Source: Rhizobium leguminosarum (lineage in GTDB: Bacteria; Pseudomonadota; Alphaproteobacteria; Rhizobiales; Rhizobiaceae). From it: a stretch of 64,000 nucleotides of DNA. The stretch covers positions 4,474,501-4,538,500 of the forward strand of contig NZ_CP016286.1 in the NCBI RefSeq assembly GCF_001679785.1. Reading direction: 5' to 3'. A program made the translations under genes and the position numbers. Of this stretch, positions 19,506 to 28,823 are shown piece by piece. The notes beneath the pieces were generated by a model, which saw only the letters and a program-made list of their open reading frames with translations, was not told where the DNA came from and searched no databases. How positions within the stretch are numbered: position 1 is the first letter of the stretch; every line of letters starts with the position of its first letter.

Positions 19506-21788
19506 TCACCGCGCCTCTGCCCGGCGGGCGGAAAGGGCGGCAACCGCCTGAACTTCGGTCAGCAGCCGCACCGGATCAACCGGCTTTATCATGACGCGGT
19601 TGGCGCCGTTGAGCAAGACTTGGCGGCGTGATTCGTCGCTCTTGTCGGCAGTCAGTACGATCACCGGCACCGGGGCGAGATCGAGCCGCCGCTCGTGGCC
19701 GCGCAGGCGTCCCAGCATGTCGATACCGTTGCCGCCAGGCATCGAAAGATCGCTGATGATGATATCGGGCCGGGCATTGGCCTCGCAGAGCGCACAGTCG
19801 AGCAGTGTCTCGAAATCTTCGACATGGCGCACCTTGTGCTCGCCCTTTTCCAGAACGACACGCACCAGCATGGCATTGATCGGATCGTCTTCGCCGAGCA
19901 GGATGCTGAGCCCGCTGGCGGCAACCAGCGTCTCCGCCACCGAAAGCCCGAAACCCGGCTGGTTGTCGTTCAGCGCATCGCGCTTCTCCATGCCGCGCAT
20001 GCGCCCGCGCAGCACGTCGATCAGCGACTGTTCGCGCAGCGGCCGGATCAGCCAGGCATCGAAGAGGTCAAGCGGATGGGCGCTACGCTCTTCCGGATTG
20101 ACGAGCAGGACCTTGCGCAGGCCAAGTGCGGCGATTTCGGCGCGATCGGCAAGATGAGCGGAAAATTCCGCCGACATGCGATGGTCGATGATGATGTCGG
20201 TCGGCCGCCGTCCGCCCTTCGCCAGTTCGAGCAGCGTTGCCCGCGCCGTCTCGCCGTCGCCGACCAGATGGCAGAGACCGCCGAGCGCAGTGATCGTTTC
20301 GGCGATGGCAGTGCGCGCCGCACCTGCCGGCGCCAGCAGTACGACACTGTTGCCGGCAAGCAGGGTGTTTCGCCGGTCGGGGCGCTCGCTGCCGATATCG
20401 ACAGGGAAGCGGATGGTGAATTCGCTGCCTCTGCCCATTTCGCTGGCAACCGTCAGCGCGCCGTTGAATTCGCGCATGATGCGGGCGGAGATGGCAAGGC
20501 CGAGCCCGGTCCCGCTGCTCTTGTCGGCAACGCTCCCGCCCTGCTCGAACTCGCCGAAGACGCGCGCCTGCTCCTCCGCCGTCATGCCGGGACCGCTATC
20601 GGTGACGGTGATCAGCAAGTCGCCGGCGTCGAGCGACACGCGGATGAAGACGCCGCCGACCTGGGTGAACTTCACGGCATTGCCGATGACGTTGAAGAGG
20701 ACCTGGCGCAGCCGCGCCGGATCGAAGCTCATATTTTCGGGCACGTCGGATGACACGGTGGCGCCGATCTCGATGCCCTTTTCATGCGCCCGATGGGCGA
20801 GCATCTCGACGACGCTTTCCAGCAGTTTGCGCAGCGATTCCGAGCGCGGGTGCAGCGCGAAGCGGCCGACTTCGATGGTGGAGAAGTCGAGCAGATCCTC
20901 GACGAGCTGCGTCAAGGCGTGGCCGGACTGGCGGATGTTTGCGAGATAGTTCTGCTGCTCCTGCGTCAGCCGCGTCTCGGCGATCAGATGCGTCATGCCG
21001 AGGATGCCGGAAAGCGGCGTGCGCACCTCGTGGCTGACGGTGGCAAGCAGCCTCGATTTGGCGGCGCTGTTATACTCGGCCTTCTGGCGAGCCTCCTCGC
21101 GGCCCTGTGCGATTAGCCGCTCGTCGGTCACGTCGCGGGCAACGCTCTGCAGCAGCAGGCGGCCGTTTGCCGGGTCGCGGGTGACGACATCGCGCCAGAG
21201 GAAGATGCGCTGGCCCTCCGGCGTCGAAATCTCGACATCGTAGCAATGCGGTACCGGGCCGGGGCGGAAGGCAATCCCGATCTCCTCGCAGGTGCGTCCT
21301 TCCGGACGCAGCCGCCCGGTCAGGCGGCGAAAAGTATCGTTGGCGGAGATGATCCGCCGGTCCATGGTGCGGCTGACCGTGATGTCGCCGAGCACGTCGT
21401 GCACGTCGGCGAACAGCTTTACGCCGGCGTCCCAATCCGGCATGGGTTGACCGGGGCGCTGCCCGGCCCTGCGCGAGCGAACCATCAACAGGGCATAGCT
21501 GGCGATGACGGCCAGGCCAAGGATGACGAGACCACCCGAAAGCAGCAGCGGATCGCCGGCGTGGGCAAGTAGCATCAGGATCGTTGCGGCAAGAAGGCCG
21601 GCGCCGCCAAGCCAGTAGAACAGCAGGCGCCGTGTCGGTGCAGGCCCGCTCTGGCGGTCATCGGCGCCCCGGGGTGCCGCTGCGTTCGGCCGCGGGGAAA
21701 GGACCTCCATCCGCTTCTCATGCGGCTTGGCGGCGGGTCCACCGAAGGCGGCGGACAATCTTTCCTGCAACTGTCCCAGGTTCTGCAT
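19506..21788 (-). CDS. Hybrid sensor histidine kinase with two receiver-like domains
   Basis: 760 residues. Two membrane helices (about 54-75 and 80-103), a PAS-like sensor region (about 128-225), HisKA with VSHEVRTPL (His253), a HATPase domain (N-box FNVIGNAVKF; GTGLGLAIS), then two receiver modules. The first (about 485-605) has IIIDHRMS but RPLRE where the receiver lysine should be, so it may be inactive; the second (about 625-750) has IIISDLSMPG and MIKPVDP and looks active. The periplasmic loop between the helices is very short, so sensing is probably cytoplasmic or within the membrane. No response regulator is adjacent. Signal unknown. Confidence 0.88.
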   Translation of the reverse strand: MQNLGQLQERLSAAFGGPAAKPHEKRMEVLSPRPNAAAPRGADDRQSGPAPTRRLLFYWLGGAGLLAATILMLLAHAGDPLLLSGGLVILGLAVIASYALLMVRSRRAGQRPGQPMPDWDAGVKLFADVHDVLGDITVSRTMDRRIISANDTFRRLTGRLRPEGRTCEEIGIAFRPGPVPHCYDVEISTPEGQRIFLWRDVVTRDPANGRLLLQSVARDVTDERLIAQGREEARQKAEYNSAAKSRLLATVSHEVRTPLSGILGMTHLIAETRLTQEQQNYLANIRQSGHALTQLVEDLLDFSTIEVGRFALHPRSESLRKLLESVVEMLAHRAHEKGIEIGATVSSDVPENMSFDPARLRQVLFNVIGNAVKFTQVGGVFIRVSLDAGDLLITVTDSGPGMTAEEQARVFGEFEQGGSVADKSSGTGLGLAISARIMREFNGALTVASEMGRGSEFTIRFPVDIGSERPDRRNTLLAGNSVVLLAPAGAARTAIAETITALGGLCHLVGDGETARATLLELAKGGRRPTDIIIDHRMSAEFSAHLADRAEIAALGLRKVLLVNPEERSAHPLDLFDAWLIRPLREQSLIDVLRGRMRGMEKRDALNDNQPGFGLSVAETLVAASGLSILLGEDDPINAMLVRVVLEKGEHKVRHVEDFETLLDCALCEANARPDIIISDLSMPGGNGIDMLGRLRGHERRLDLAPVPVIVLTADKSDESRRQVLLNGANRVMIKPVDPVRLLTEVQAVAALSARRAEAR

Positions 21789-21843
21789 GCTATCTGGCTA
21801 ACATGAGGCCCGTTCCGAATGCCTTCAGGATTTCGATAAGATT

Positions 21844-22347
21844 TTAGCGGCTGGCCTTTTTCGGCAGCAGCAGTTCGTCGAGAATGACGCAGCCGGCGCC
21901 GATGGTGATGAAACTGTCGGCGAGATTGAAGACAGCGAATGACCAGCTCTCGGTGTAGAAAAGAATGTAATCGATCACATGCCCATAGGCGAAGCGGTCA
22001 ACGAGATTGCCGATCGCGCCTGCGATGATCAGCGCATAACCGAGATGAGCGATCCAGCGATCCTTCGCCGTGCGGTACCATAGCCAGATGACGAAGGCGA
22101 CGATGACGAGACGCATGCCGACGATGAACCAGCCGTCCATGCCTGATAGCATCGAAAAGGCGACGCCGAGATTGTAGGTCCGGTAGAGCGCCAGCATCGG
22201 AACGACGGGCACCGCCTCCTGCAGCGGCAGGTAATGATCAACAGTGATCTTGACGGCCTGGTCGATGAGAACGGCGACGACGATGAAGATGAGGATCGGT
22301 GCCGGGCGCGAAAACAGCGCCGGGCGTGCATGCGTCTGTTCGGTCAT
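21844..22347 (-). CDS. lspA: Prolipoprotein signal peptidase (signal peptidase II)
   Basis: 167-residue aspartyl protease of the inner membrane that cleaves lipoprotein signal peptides after lipidation. Four hydrophobic segments are visible. The catalytic aspartates fall in [19 protein letters not shown] and [19 protein letters not shown], and YNLGVAFSM fills the conserved N-x-G-x-A-F position. Its start overlaps the stop of the upstream TrmH-family gene by four bases, suggesting translational coupling. Confidence 0.96.
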   Translation of the reverse strand: MTEQTHARPALFSRPAPILIFIVVAVLIDQAVKITVDHYLPLQEAVPVVPMLALYRTYNLGVAFSMLSGMDGWFIVGMRLVIVAFVIWLWYRTAKDRWIAHLGYALIIAGAIGNLVDRFAYGHVIDYILFYTESWSFAVFNLADSFITIGAGCVILDELLLPKKASR

Positions 22348-23204
22348 TTGCCCTCGGCAAGTGAGAGGAGATGGCGGCGTGCCTCGAAAAGCATGACGGC
22401 GGTGGCGACGGCGAGGTTGAGTGAATCGGCGCGGCCCTGCTGCGGAATGCGGGCAAGCGCGTCGGCCTCCCTGGCCAACTGCTCGGGCAGGCCGGATTGT
22501 TCGTTGCCCATCAACAGCACGACGGGCTTTTTCCGGTAGTCGATCGTCCGGTAATCGACCGCGCCGGCAAGATGTGTCGCGACGACGGAAACGCCGGCCG
22601 ATTTCCGCCAGGCAATGAATTCCTCAGGCGTCGCCCGCGCGACCGGAACGGCAAAGACCGAGCCCATGGTTGCCCGCACCGTTTCGAGCGAGAAGGGATC
22701 GGTCGTTTCTCCGAGAAGTATGATGCCGGAAGCCCCAGCCGCATCAGCCGTGCGGATGATGGTGCCGAGATTGCCGGGGTCGCGTACCCGGTCGAGCGCC
22801 ACCCATGTCTCGCCCTCGCTCGGTCGGATACCCTTCAGCGGCGTCCAGCGCTGCTCGAAGATGCCGACGACCATCTGCGGATTGTCGCGGCGGGTGATCG
22901 AGGCGATCACCTTTTCGCTGACCTCGAGCACCAGCCCGCCCGAGGCGACGGTCTTTGCCGCCATCTGCTCGACCAGCGGCTTGCCCTTGGCGCCCTTGGC
23001 ATAGACCAGCGTGCGGATCGCCCAGCCGAGTTCGATCGCATCGATGACGAGCTTCAGTCCTTCGGCGAGGAAAGTACCGCTTTCCTCGCGAGACTTCTTG
23101 TTCGTCAGCGCCTTGATATCCTTGATGATCGGATTGGCGAGCGAAGTGACTTCCTTCACCTGTCCGACCCTGCGCGGTCCCCGATCGTGGAAGTCCTTGC
23201 TCAT
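22344..23204 (-). CDS. TrmH/SpoU-family RNA 2'-O-methyltransferase
   Basis: 286 residues. An N-terminal substrate-binding domain is followed by the SPOUT knot with its three motifs: [37 protein letters not shown] and [22 protein letters not shown]. Proteins of this type methylate ribose in rRNA or tRNA; which nucleotide is unknown. Four-base overlaps with both neighbours (the SAM methyltransferase upstream, lspA downstream) suggest one operon. Confidence 0.9.
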   Translation of the reverse strand: MSKDFHDRGPRRVGQVKEVTSLANPIIKDIKALTNKKSREESGTFLAEGLKLVIDAIELGWAIRTLVYAKGAKGKPLVEQMAAKTVASGGLVLEVSEKVIASITRRDNPQMVVGIFEQRWTPLKGIRPSEGETWVALDRVRDPGNLGTIIRTADAAGASGIILLGETTDPFSLETVRATMGSVFAVPVARATPEEFIAWRKSAGVSVVATHLAGAVDYRTIDYRKKPVVLLMGNEQSGLPEQLAREADALARIPQQGRADSLNLAVATAVMLFEARRHLLSLAEGK

Positions 23205-24277
23205 TTCGGCACCCAGCGGGAAAAGAGGGAGGTGGAAAGCGCGCGGCCCTGCGTCTTGCCGTCGGTGCCGGCTTCGCGAATCACCAACTCGCCGGATTCG
23301 ACCACACCGCCGGCGCCCCGCATCGTCTCGCGCATCAGCTCGTGGATCGAATAGAAGCTGGCGCGGATCGAATAGGCCGTCAGCACCAGGCCCACCGCCT
23401 TCGGCGACAGGATCTCGCGGCAGACATCGAGCATCAACGGCAGATGTTCGAAGAGATGCCAGACTTCGCCATTGGGGCCACGGCCGAATTTCGGCGGATC
23501 GGTGAGGATGATATCGTATTGGCTGCCGCGGCGTTCCTCGCGCAGGATGAATTTCATCGCATCCTCGCAGATCCAGCGGATCGGCAGCTTCTCCATGCGC
23601 CCGAGCGCCTGGTTTTCCCGCGCCCAGCCGATCGCCTTCTTCGAGGCGTCGACATGGGTGACCTCGGCGCCGGCAGCGGCGGCAACCAGCGAGGCGACGC
23701 CGGTATAACCGAAGAGGTTCAGCACTTTCAGCGGCCGGCCGGCCTTTTCGACCTCATCCTTCATCCAGCTCCAGTGCACGATCTGTTCGGGGAAGACGCC
23801 GACATGGCGGAAGGAGGTGAAGCGGCCGAGGAAATCGACGCCGAGCAGGTTGAGCGGCCAGGTCTCGCCGAGTGCCTCCTTCGGGAAGCGCCAGCGGCCG
23901 GTGCCTTCCTCGTCGGTGTCGCCGGTGAAGGCGGCATCGACCTTTTCCCAGATATGGGCGGGCAGAGAAGGCCGCCACAGCGCCTGGGCTTCCGGACGGA
24001 TGATGCGATAGGGGCCGTATTGCTCGAGTTTTTCGCCGTTGCCGCTGTCGATCAGATGGAAGTCGCCGGCCCCGAGCGATTCGAGGATGACCGGCACGCG
24101 CTCGGTCGGGCGCTCGCCGCTGCGTGTCATCAGGGGACGCACGACGGCGGCAGGCACAGCAGCCTCGCGCACCGCCTCACGGCTTGCCGCGGGCCGCGCG
24201 ACCGGCTTCGGCGGCCGGCCTGCCCGATCGTCCCTGCGGCTTTCACCGGACGGACCCGATGTTTTCTTCTGTTTCAA
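23201..24277 (-). CDS. Class I SAM-dependent RNA methyltransferase (RlmI/RlmK-like)
   Basis: 358 residues. The SAM site is LNLFGYTGVASLVAAAAGAEV followed by THVDASKKAIGWARENQ (about 182-220), and the catalytic DPPKFGRGPNGEVW (about 260) fits the RlmI/RlmK (YccW/YcbY) methyltransferase domain. The first ~75 residues are basic and low-complexity (KKTSGPSGESRRDDRAGRPP), suggesting RNA contact. No PUA domain is evident. Target is probably 23S rRNA, but this is inference. Confidence 0.85.
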   Translation of the reverse strand: MKQKKTSGPSGESRRDDRAGRPPKPVARPAASREAVREAAVPAAVVRPLMTRSGERPTERVPVILESLGAGDFHLIDSGNGEKLEQYGPYRIIRPEAQALWRPSLPAHIWEKVDAAFTGDTDEEGTGRWRFPKEALGETWPLNLLGVDFLGRFTSFRHVGVFPEQIVHWSWMKDEVEKAGRPLKVLNLFGYTGVASLVAAAAGAEVTHVDASKKAIGWARENQALGRMEKLPIRWICEDAMKFILREERRGSQYDIILTDPPKFGRGPNGEVWHLFEHLPLMLDVCREILSPKAVGLVLTAYSIRASFYSIHELMRETMRGAGGVVESGELVIREAGTDGKTQGRALSTSLFSRWVPK

Positions 24278-24328
24278 CGTGCTCTTCCGCGTTTCTATCG
24301 GGGTGTCTTATCGGTTTTGCGTCGGCTG

Positions 24329-24387
24329 CAGGCCCGCGCGTCTTTTGAAACGCGCGCAAAGACACTGCGGCACTTTGAATATGCAGT
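24329..24387. repeat. Hairpin repeat, family 3 (GCGCGTCTTTT...GCGC / CACTTTGAAT), copy 1
   Basis: CGCGCGTCTTTTGAAACGCGCGCAAAG followed by GCGGCACTTTGAATATGC. Related hairpins occur near 26,531, 32,076 and 53,739, and the CTTTGAAT tail recurs at 32,117. It lies upstream of the minus-strand methyltransferase gene. Confidence 0.6.
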
Positions 24388-24468
24388 AGCCCAGAAAAGC
24401 GGGGCGGATCAACTGCGCCGCCGGCCAAGCCCGGGCAAGAGGAGAGTTTTCCCGGCGAGTCGCCTATT

Positions 24469-25053
24469 TCAAGCCTTCGGAGGCCGCGTGCGAAGCCAGC
24501 TTTCCGCTGCATAGAGGGCTGCGACATGCATCGACTGCATGATGACGGCGCCGGACTGCAGCTTGCCGAGGATGGCAGCAAGATCCGCAAACAGCAGCTC
24601 AACCTTCTCGCCCGGGTCAAAAGACGGTTCGCCGGCCCGGCTGAGGCCGAGCGCCAGCCAGCTCGTCACCACGTTGCTGTGGTTGGCGGCATTCGGATAG
24701 GAGGTGAGCAGCTTGACGAAGGTCGAGGCTTCATAGCCGGTCTCCTCCCGGAGTTCGCGCTCGGCCGCCGCCATCGCCGCATCGCCGGTCTTGCTGTCGC
24801 CGGGTTCGAGGCTGCCGGCGACCAGACCGAGTATGATTTCGCCGCGGCCATGTCGATATTCCCGCGTCAGCAGCACGCGTCCGTCGGGCATCACAGGGAT
24901 GACGTTGATCCAGTCGGGATAATCGAGCACATGGAAGGGCGCGACGACGATTCCATCGGCGGTGATGCAATCGTCGCTCCGGACCCGGATCCAGCGATCC
25001 TCATAGGTGATGCGGCTTGCCGTCACGCTCCAGGGCTTCAGTTCGTCGTTCAT
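24469..25053 (-). CDS. Nudix hydrolase (ADP-ribose pyrophosphatase-like)
   Basis: 194 residues. The Nudix box is GDSKTGD-x7-RELREETGY (about 94-116): G-x5-D-x7-REL-x-EE-x-GY, with Asp in place of the usual first Glu. The preceding ILGLVAGSLEPGD resembles ADP-ribose/NDP-sugar pyrophosphatases. The ATG at 25053 (MNDELKPWSV) is preferred over an in-frame start at 25116 because homology begins here. Substrate not assignable. Divergent from the CoxG-like gene. Confidence 0.85.
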   Translation of the reverse strand: MNDELKPWSVTASRITYEDRWIRVRSDDCITADGIVVAPFHVLDYPDWINVIPVMPDGRVLLTREYRHGRGEIILGLVAGSLEPGDSKTGDAAMAAAERELREETGYEASTFVKLLTSYPNAANHSNVVTSWLALGLSRAGEPSFDPGEKVELLFADLAAILGKLQSGAVIMQSMHVAALYAAESWLRTRPPKA

Positions 25054-25166
25054 CGGCCCATCCCCTATGTGTGTCAGATCGCAACCGGCAGATAACATTC
25101 CGTGCCGCCTTGGCAAAGCGCTTTCCCGCTGGGATAAGATGAGCGAATCGAAGATGGGGCCATCGA

Positions 25167-25622
25167 ATGGATTTCACCGGCGAAGAACGCATCGCCGCGC
25201 CGCGGGACGTCGTCTGGGCAGCGCTCAACGATCCCGAGATGATGCGCGGCTGCATTCCGGGCTGCCAGAGCATCGAGCGGCTGTCGCCTGATGTCTTCGA
25301 GGCGACGATCAAGGTCAAGTTCAGCCTGCTGTCTGCCACCTTCCATGGGCTGCTGACGCTTTCCAATGTCGATGCACCGAGGAGCTATACGCTGTCGGCC
25401 GAAGGCAAGGGCGGCCTTGCCGGCTTCGCCAGGGGCAGCGCCGATGTCGTGCTTGAGGAACGGGGAGCCGAGACGATCCTGCGCTACCGGTCGAAGGCCG
25501 AACTCGGCGGCAGGCTCGCCCAGCTCGGCGCCCGCCTGCTCGATTCGACCTCGCAGAGGCTCGCCGAAGGGTTCTTTTCGGACTTCAATGCTGCCGTCGT
25601 CGCGAAGATGGCAGCCGGTTAG
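25167..25622 (+). CDS. CoxG/SRPBCC-family protein
   Basis: 151 residues of the START/SRPBCC fold, CoxG subfamily: MDFTGEERIAAPRDVVWAALNDPEMMRGCIPGCQSIE at the start, a middle KVKFSLLSATFHGLLTLS strand pair and a C-terminal helix ending FFSDFNAAVVAKM. CoxG-like proteins are linked to carbon-monoxide dehydrogenase assembly, but no cox genes lie nearby, so here it is probably a general ligand-binding or membrane-associated protein. ATG at 25167. Confidence 0.82.
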   Translation: MDFTGEERIAAPRDVVWAALNDPEMMRGCIPGCQSIERLSPDVFEATIKVKFSLLSATFHGLLTLSNVDAPRSYTLSAEGKGGLAGFARGSADVVLEERGAETILRYRSKAELGGRLAQLGARLLDSTSQRLAEGFFSDFNAAVVAKMAAG

Positions 25623-25657
25623 GCTTGGCGCGGGCCGGGGGTGTTTAAATCGACGTC

Positions 25658-26092
25658 ATGACGTGGACCATCAGGCCGCCGCGGGCGGAAGATCAGGAAG
25701 TGCTTGCGGAGATTTACCTTTCCGTGCGCCGCGAAACATTCGTCTGGGTCGATCCGGGCAAATTCCATCGCGAGGATTTCGCCGCCCATACCAATGGCGA
25801 GACGGTCTTCGTCTGCGCGCATGAAAGCGGCAGCGTCGCCGGCTTCCTGTCGCTTTGGCCGGAGGACGACTTCATCCACATGCTCTACCTAAAACCGGAA
25901 TTCCAGGGTCAGGGCGCCGGCACGGCGCTGCTGCACGCCCTGCCGGAATGGCCGCAGCACCGGTATCGGCTGAAGTGCCTGGTGAAGAACCGGCGGGCAA
26001 AGGCGTTCTACCTCGCCCACGGTTTCCAGGTGACCGGCAACGGCACCTCCCCGGAGGGCGACTATGAGGAACTGAGCTTTTTTCCGGTTTGA
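25658..26092 (+). CDS. GNAT-family N-acetyltransferase
   Basis: 144 residues. The acetyl-CoA loop is QGQGAGTALLHAL (about 83-95) and the C-terminal part, KNRRAKAFYLAHGFQVTGNG, is a classical GNAT end. It starts at ATG 35 bases after the CoxG-like gene and is probably cotranscribed with it. Substrate unknown. Confidence 0.85.
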   Translation: MTWTIRPPRAEDQEVLAEIYLSVRRETFVWVDPGKFHREDFAAHTNGETVFVCAHESGSVAGFLSLWPEDDFIHMLYLKPEFQGQGAGTALLHALPEWPQHRYRLKCLVKNRRAKAFYLAHGFQVTGNGTSPEGDYEELSFFPV

Positions 26093-26144
26093 CGGCCGCC
26101 GAAAGCCGGCCGCCGAACCCGAGCCAATCGAATGCTGACCAGTT

Positions 26145-26477
26145 TTACCGCGCCGGCAGCTGCCCGGCAATTTCTTCTGCGCGGTTCTTGTGGCGGTCGG
26201 CCTCGCTTTGCCAGCGGATGGCCTCCTTGGCCTCGGTGCGGGCGCGCTTGCGGTGTTTGCCCTGGCTGAACCAGGTGGCGGCCGCCCCGATCAGCATGCC
26301 CGTGATCAGCGCGACGACCAGGAAGACGAAGAAGGGCGCGGAAACTGCAAGCACCTGGTCTTCCGGCCGGAACGGATTGAAGGCGAGCGTGACGCTCTGC
26401 CGGTTGGCGACGCAGAAGACGATGAGGATGACGCCGAGCGGCAGCAGAATCAACAGGTTGACGATCTTCTTGGCCAT
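26145..26477 (-). CDS. LapA-domain (DUF1049) inner membrane protein
   Basis: 110 residues: two transmembrane helices (about 6-26 and 46-68) around a short loop with NRQSVTLAFNPF, then a basic helical cytoplasmic tail (HRKRARTEAKEAIRWQSEADRHKNRAEEIA). This is the LapA/YciS architecture, linked in enterobacteria to lipopolysaccharide control. The start ATG at 26477 (MAKKIVNLL) fits homologues; longer frames lack support. It follows ihfB in the same direction. Confidence 0.83.
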   Translation of the reverse strand: MAKKIVNLLILLPLGVILIVFCVANRQSVTLAFNPFRPEDQVLAVSAPFFVFLVVALITGMLIGAAATWFSQGKHRKRARTEAKEAIRWQSEADRHKNRAEEIAGQLPAR

Positions 26478-26530
26478 TTGAGGTCTCCACGCGGCAGATT
26501 GCGCCGGTATTTTTGAAGGGCGCGTTTCAT

Positions 26531-26566
26531 GCTTGCAGCGCCACGCGTCTTTGTAAGACGCGGAAA
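26531..26566. repeat. Hairpin repeat, family 3, copy 2
   Basis: CAGCGCCACGCGTCTTTGTAAGACGCG: an ACGCGTCTT/AAGACGCG stem-loop, close to the sequence at 32,076. It lies between ihfB and the LapA-like gene. Confidence 0.6.
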
Positions 26567-26637
26567 GCACGATGAACTACCAGAATAGGAAAACGGCCCT
26601 CGAGTTCAAGTGCGGTTTCGCCGCAGGCAGCGACGGC

Positions 26638-26937
26638 TCAATCCTCTTCGTCGGCCTGGCCGGGATTAAGCCGCTCGCGCAGCTCCTTGCCGGTCTTGAA
26701 GAAGGGAACCCACTTCTCCTCGACGAAGACGGTATCGCCGGTCCGCGGGTTGCGGCCGGAGCGCGAAGGGCGGTTCTTGACCGAAAAGGCGCCAAAGCCG
26801 CGCAATTCGACTCGGTTACCCGCAGCCAGTGCATCCGTGATCTCGTCGAGAACCGCGTTGACGATATTCTCGACGTCGCGATGATAGAGATGCGGGTTGC
26901 GTGCCGCAACAATCTGCACCAATTCGGACTTGATCAC
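26638..26937 (-). CDS. ihfB: Integration host factor beta subunit
   Basis: 99-residue HU/IHF-family DNA-bending protein. The arm region [31 protein letters not shown] is IhfB-type rather than HU. The partner IhfA is not in the window. IHF bends DNA at sigma-54 promoters, so it is functionally linked to the rpoN gene in this window. The acidic tail (QADEED) is typical of rhizobial forms. It is 29 bases downstream of sppA, probably one transcript. Confidence 0.95.
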   Translation of the reverse strand: MIKSELVQIVAARNPHLYHRDVENIVNAVLDEITDALAAGNRVELRGFGAFSVKNRPSRSGRNPRTGDTVFVEEKWVPFFKTGKELRERLNPGQADEED

Positions 26938-26966
26938 TTTCGCCCCCTTAAATTATTGATTTCTTA

Positions 26967-27917
26967 TCAATCGTGGCCAACCTGCCAAACTGAAAGCAGC
27001 CCGTCAAGAAGCAACTTTGGGGGCAGGATTCCATTGATATCCTGGGTTTTCATGAGATCACCATAACCGAAGATCGTAATCAACCGCGAAACAGCCCCAG
27101 CGAGCAGAAAGGGCGTATTGCTCTTCTTGTCCCAGTCTACCATCGGCAGATCGCTGTCGACGCCGCGTGACGTCAGATAGGCGCGGATCTCAGCCTCGCC
27201 GCCGATTGTATCGACGAGTTTAGCCTTCAGCGCCTGGCGGCCGGTATAGATCGTGCCGTCGGCCAGTTTCAGCGCCTCGTCGCGCGGCAGCTTGCGCCGG
27301 TCGGCGACCAGGTCGACGAACCAGTTATAGCTGTCGACCACCATGTTGCGGATCATCGCCTTGGCTTCCTCGCTCGCCTCGTGGAAGGGCGAGGGCTCGG
27401 CCTTCAGCGGCGAGGACTTGATCTCCTGCAGCGAGACGCCGATTTTGTCGAGCAGCGGCTGGATCTGCGGATACTGGAAGATGACGCCGATCGAACCGGT
27501 GATCGAGCTGTCGCCGGCAATGATCGTATCGCCGGCGGTGGCGATCATGTAGCCGGCGGAAGCGGCAAGCGTGCGCACGTCGGAGACGACAGGCTTCTTG
27601 GCCGATATCGCACGGATCGCCTTGAAGACTTTTTCGCCGCCATAGGTCGTGCCGCCGGGCGAGGAGATCGAAATCACCGCTGCCTTCACCTGGTCGCTGG
27701 TTTCGACCTTCTTCAGCCGCTCGAGAAGCTCGTCGTCGTCGACGATCAGCCCGGATATCGTCACATGGGCGATGTGCGGGCGCTGCGTCCCGGCATCGCC
27801 GAGAGCAAAGCGGTAGAAGGCGAAACCAAGTGCCACGATGAGGGCCACCGCGACGAGGCGCCAGAAGCCGAGCTTGCGGCGCAGCCGCCGGCGATCGGCG
27901 ATCATCGAACTGTCCAT
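26967..27917 (-). CDS. sppA: Signal peptide peptidase SppA (S49 family), short form
   Basis: 316-residue membrane-anchored serine protease: one N-terminal membrane helix (about 18-38), then the S49 domain. The likely nucleophile is Ser120 in TLAASAGYM and the general base Lys172 in IKSSPLKAEP, by alignment with short Bacillus-type SppA. It degrades cleaved signal peptides. The ATG at 27917 follows GGAGG by 6 bases and was chosen over an in-frame start at 28049. It diverges from lptC. Confidence 0.92.
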   Translation of the reverse strand: MDSSMIADRRRLRRKLGFWRLVAVALIVALGFAFYRFALGDAGTQRPHIAHVTISGLIVDDDELLERLKKVETSDQVKAAVISISSPGGTTYGGEKVFKAIRAISAKKPVVSDVRTLAASAGYMIATAGDTIIAGDSSITGSIGVIFQYPQIQPLLDKIGVSLQEIKSSPLKAEPSPFHEASEEAKAMIRNMVVDSYNWFVDLVADRRKLPRDEALKLADGTIYTGRQALKAKLVDTIGGEAEIRAYLTSRGVDSDLPMVDWDKKSNTPFLLAGAVSRLITIFGYGDLMKTQDINGILPPKLLLDGLLSVWQVGHD

Positions 27918-28142
27918 AGAAACCTCCAGCGCTGGCACCGGTTTCGGCTTGCCGCCGATCGATCCGGTGAAATAGGGTGGCAGCGGCCCGTACGAATGCC
28001 ACTTTTCAATGTTTTTCCATTTTGTTGCTTGTTGCAGAAAAAATTCCATATTGGCAAGCCAATGTAATAATGCGAAACGAACTGTGATTGGCGGCCGGCT
28101 TTGTTATAGAGGCGCGGCGATCACCGCACATGGACGAGGCTT

Positions 28143-28808
28143 ATGCTCGATACCCTGAAGAACAACGGACATGCCGCCTATTCAGGGTCCGGCAGGAGCG
28201 CTTATGGCGATGCGTTGTTCCATTCCGCCCGCGTGCGGCGGCTGAAGATATTGCTGCCTGTGGCGGCCCTCATCATCGCGGCGAGCCTCACCGCGGTGGC
28301 GTTGGTCAGCATCTATCTGCCCGAGAACATCAAGATGGAAGGCGCCAAGATCGAGAACGGCAAGGTCGTGATGGAAAAGCCGGCGATATCAGGCCGCAAT
28401 TCCGACGGCATCAATTATTCGATGCTGGCCGAAAGGGCGCTGCAGGATATCCGCAATCCCGATCTCATCACCCTCGAGACCATCAAGGCCGCCGTGCCGA
28501 TGAATGACGGCCTGATCGCCCGCGTCGTCGCCTCGACCGCCGATTACAACCGCGCCACCGACAATCTGCATATGACGGCTCCCTTCACCCTGGTGCTGAG
28601 CAGTGGCCTCAATGCGAATTTCCAGTCCGCGCAGCTCGACATCAAGGGCGGAAACATGCGGAGCGACGACCCCGTCACCATCACCAAGGACAATGCCTCC
28701 ATTGTTGCGAAGACGCTTCAGATAACGGATAAGGGACGGGTGATCACATTCGAGGGGAATGTTCGCATGAATGTCGATCCATCCACCATCCATAAACAGG
28801 GCACTTAA
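28143..28808 (+). CDS. lptC: LPS export system protein LptC
   Basis: 221 residues: a cytoplasmic N-terminus, one transmembrane helix (about 36-58, LLPVAALIIAASLTAVALVSIYL) and a periplasmic beta-jellyroll domain. LptC links the inner-membrane LptB2FG transporter to LptA. Identification rests on the fold pattern plus the neighbours lptA and lptB. First gene of the lptC-lptA-lptB-rpoN run. Confidence 0.9.
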   Translation: MLDTLKNNGHAAYSGSGRSAYGDALFHSARVRRLKILLPVAALIIAASLTAVALVSIYLPENIKMEGAKIENGKVVMEKPAISGRNSDGINYSMLAERALQDIRNPDLITLETIKAAVPMNDGLIARVVASTADYNRATDNLHMTAPFTLVLSSGLNANFQSAQLDIKGGNMRSDDPVTITKDNASIVAKTLQITDKGRVITFEGNVRMNVDPSTIHKQGT

Positions 28809-28823
28809 CCAGCCGGGTCATCC

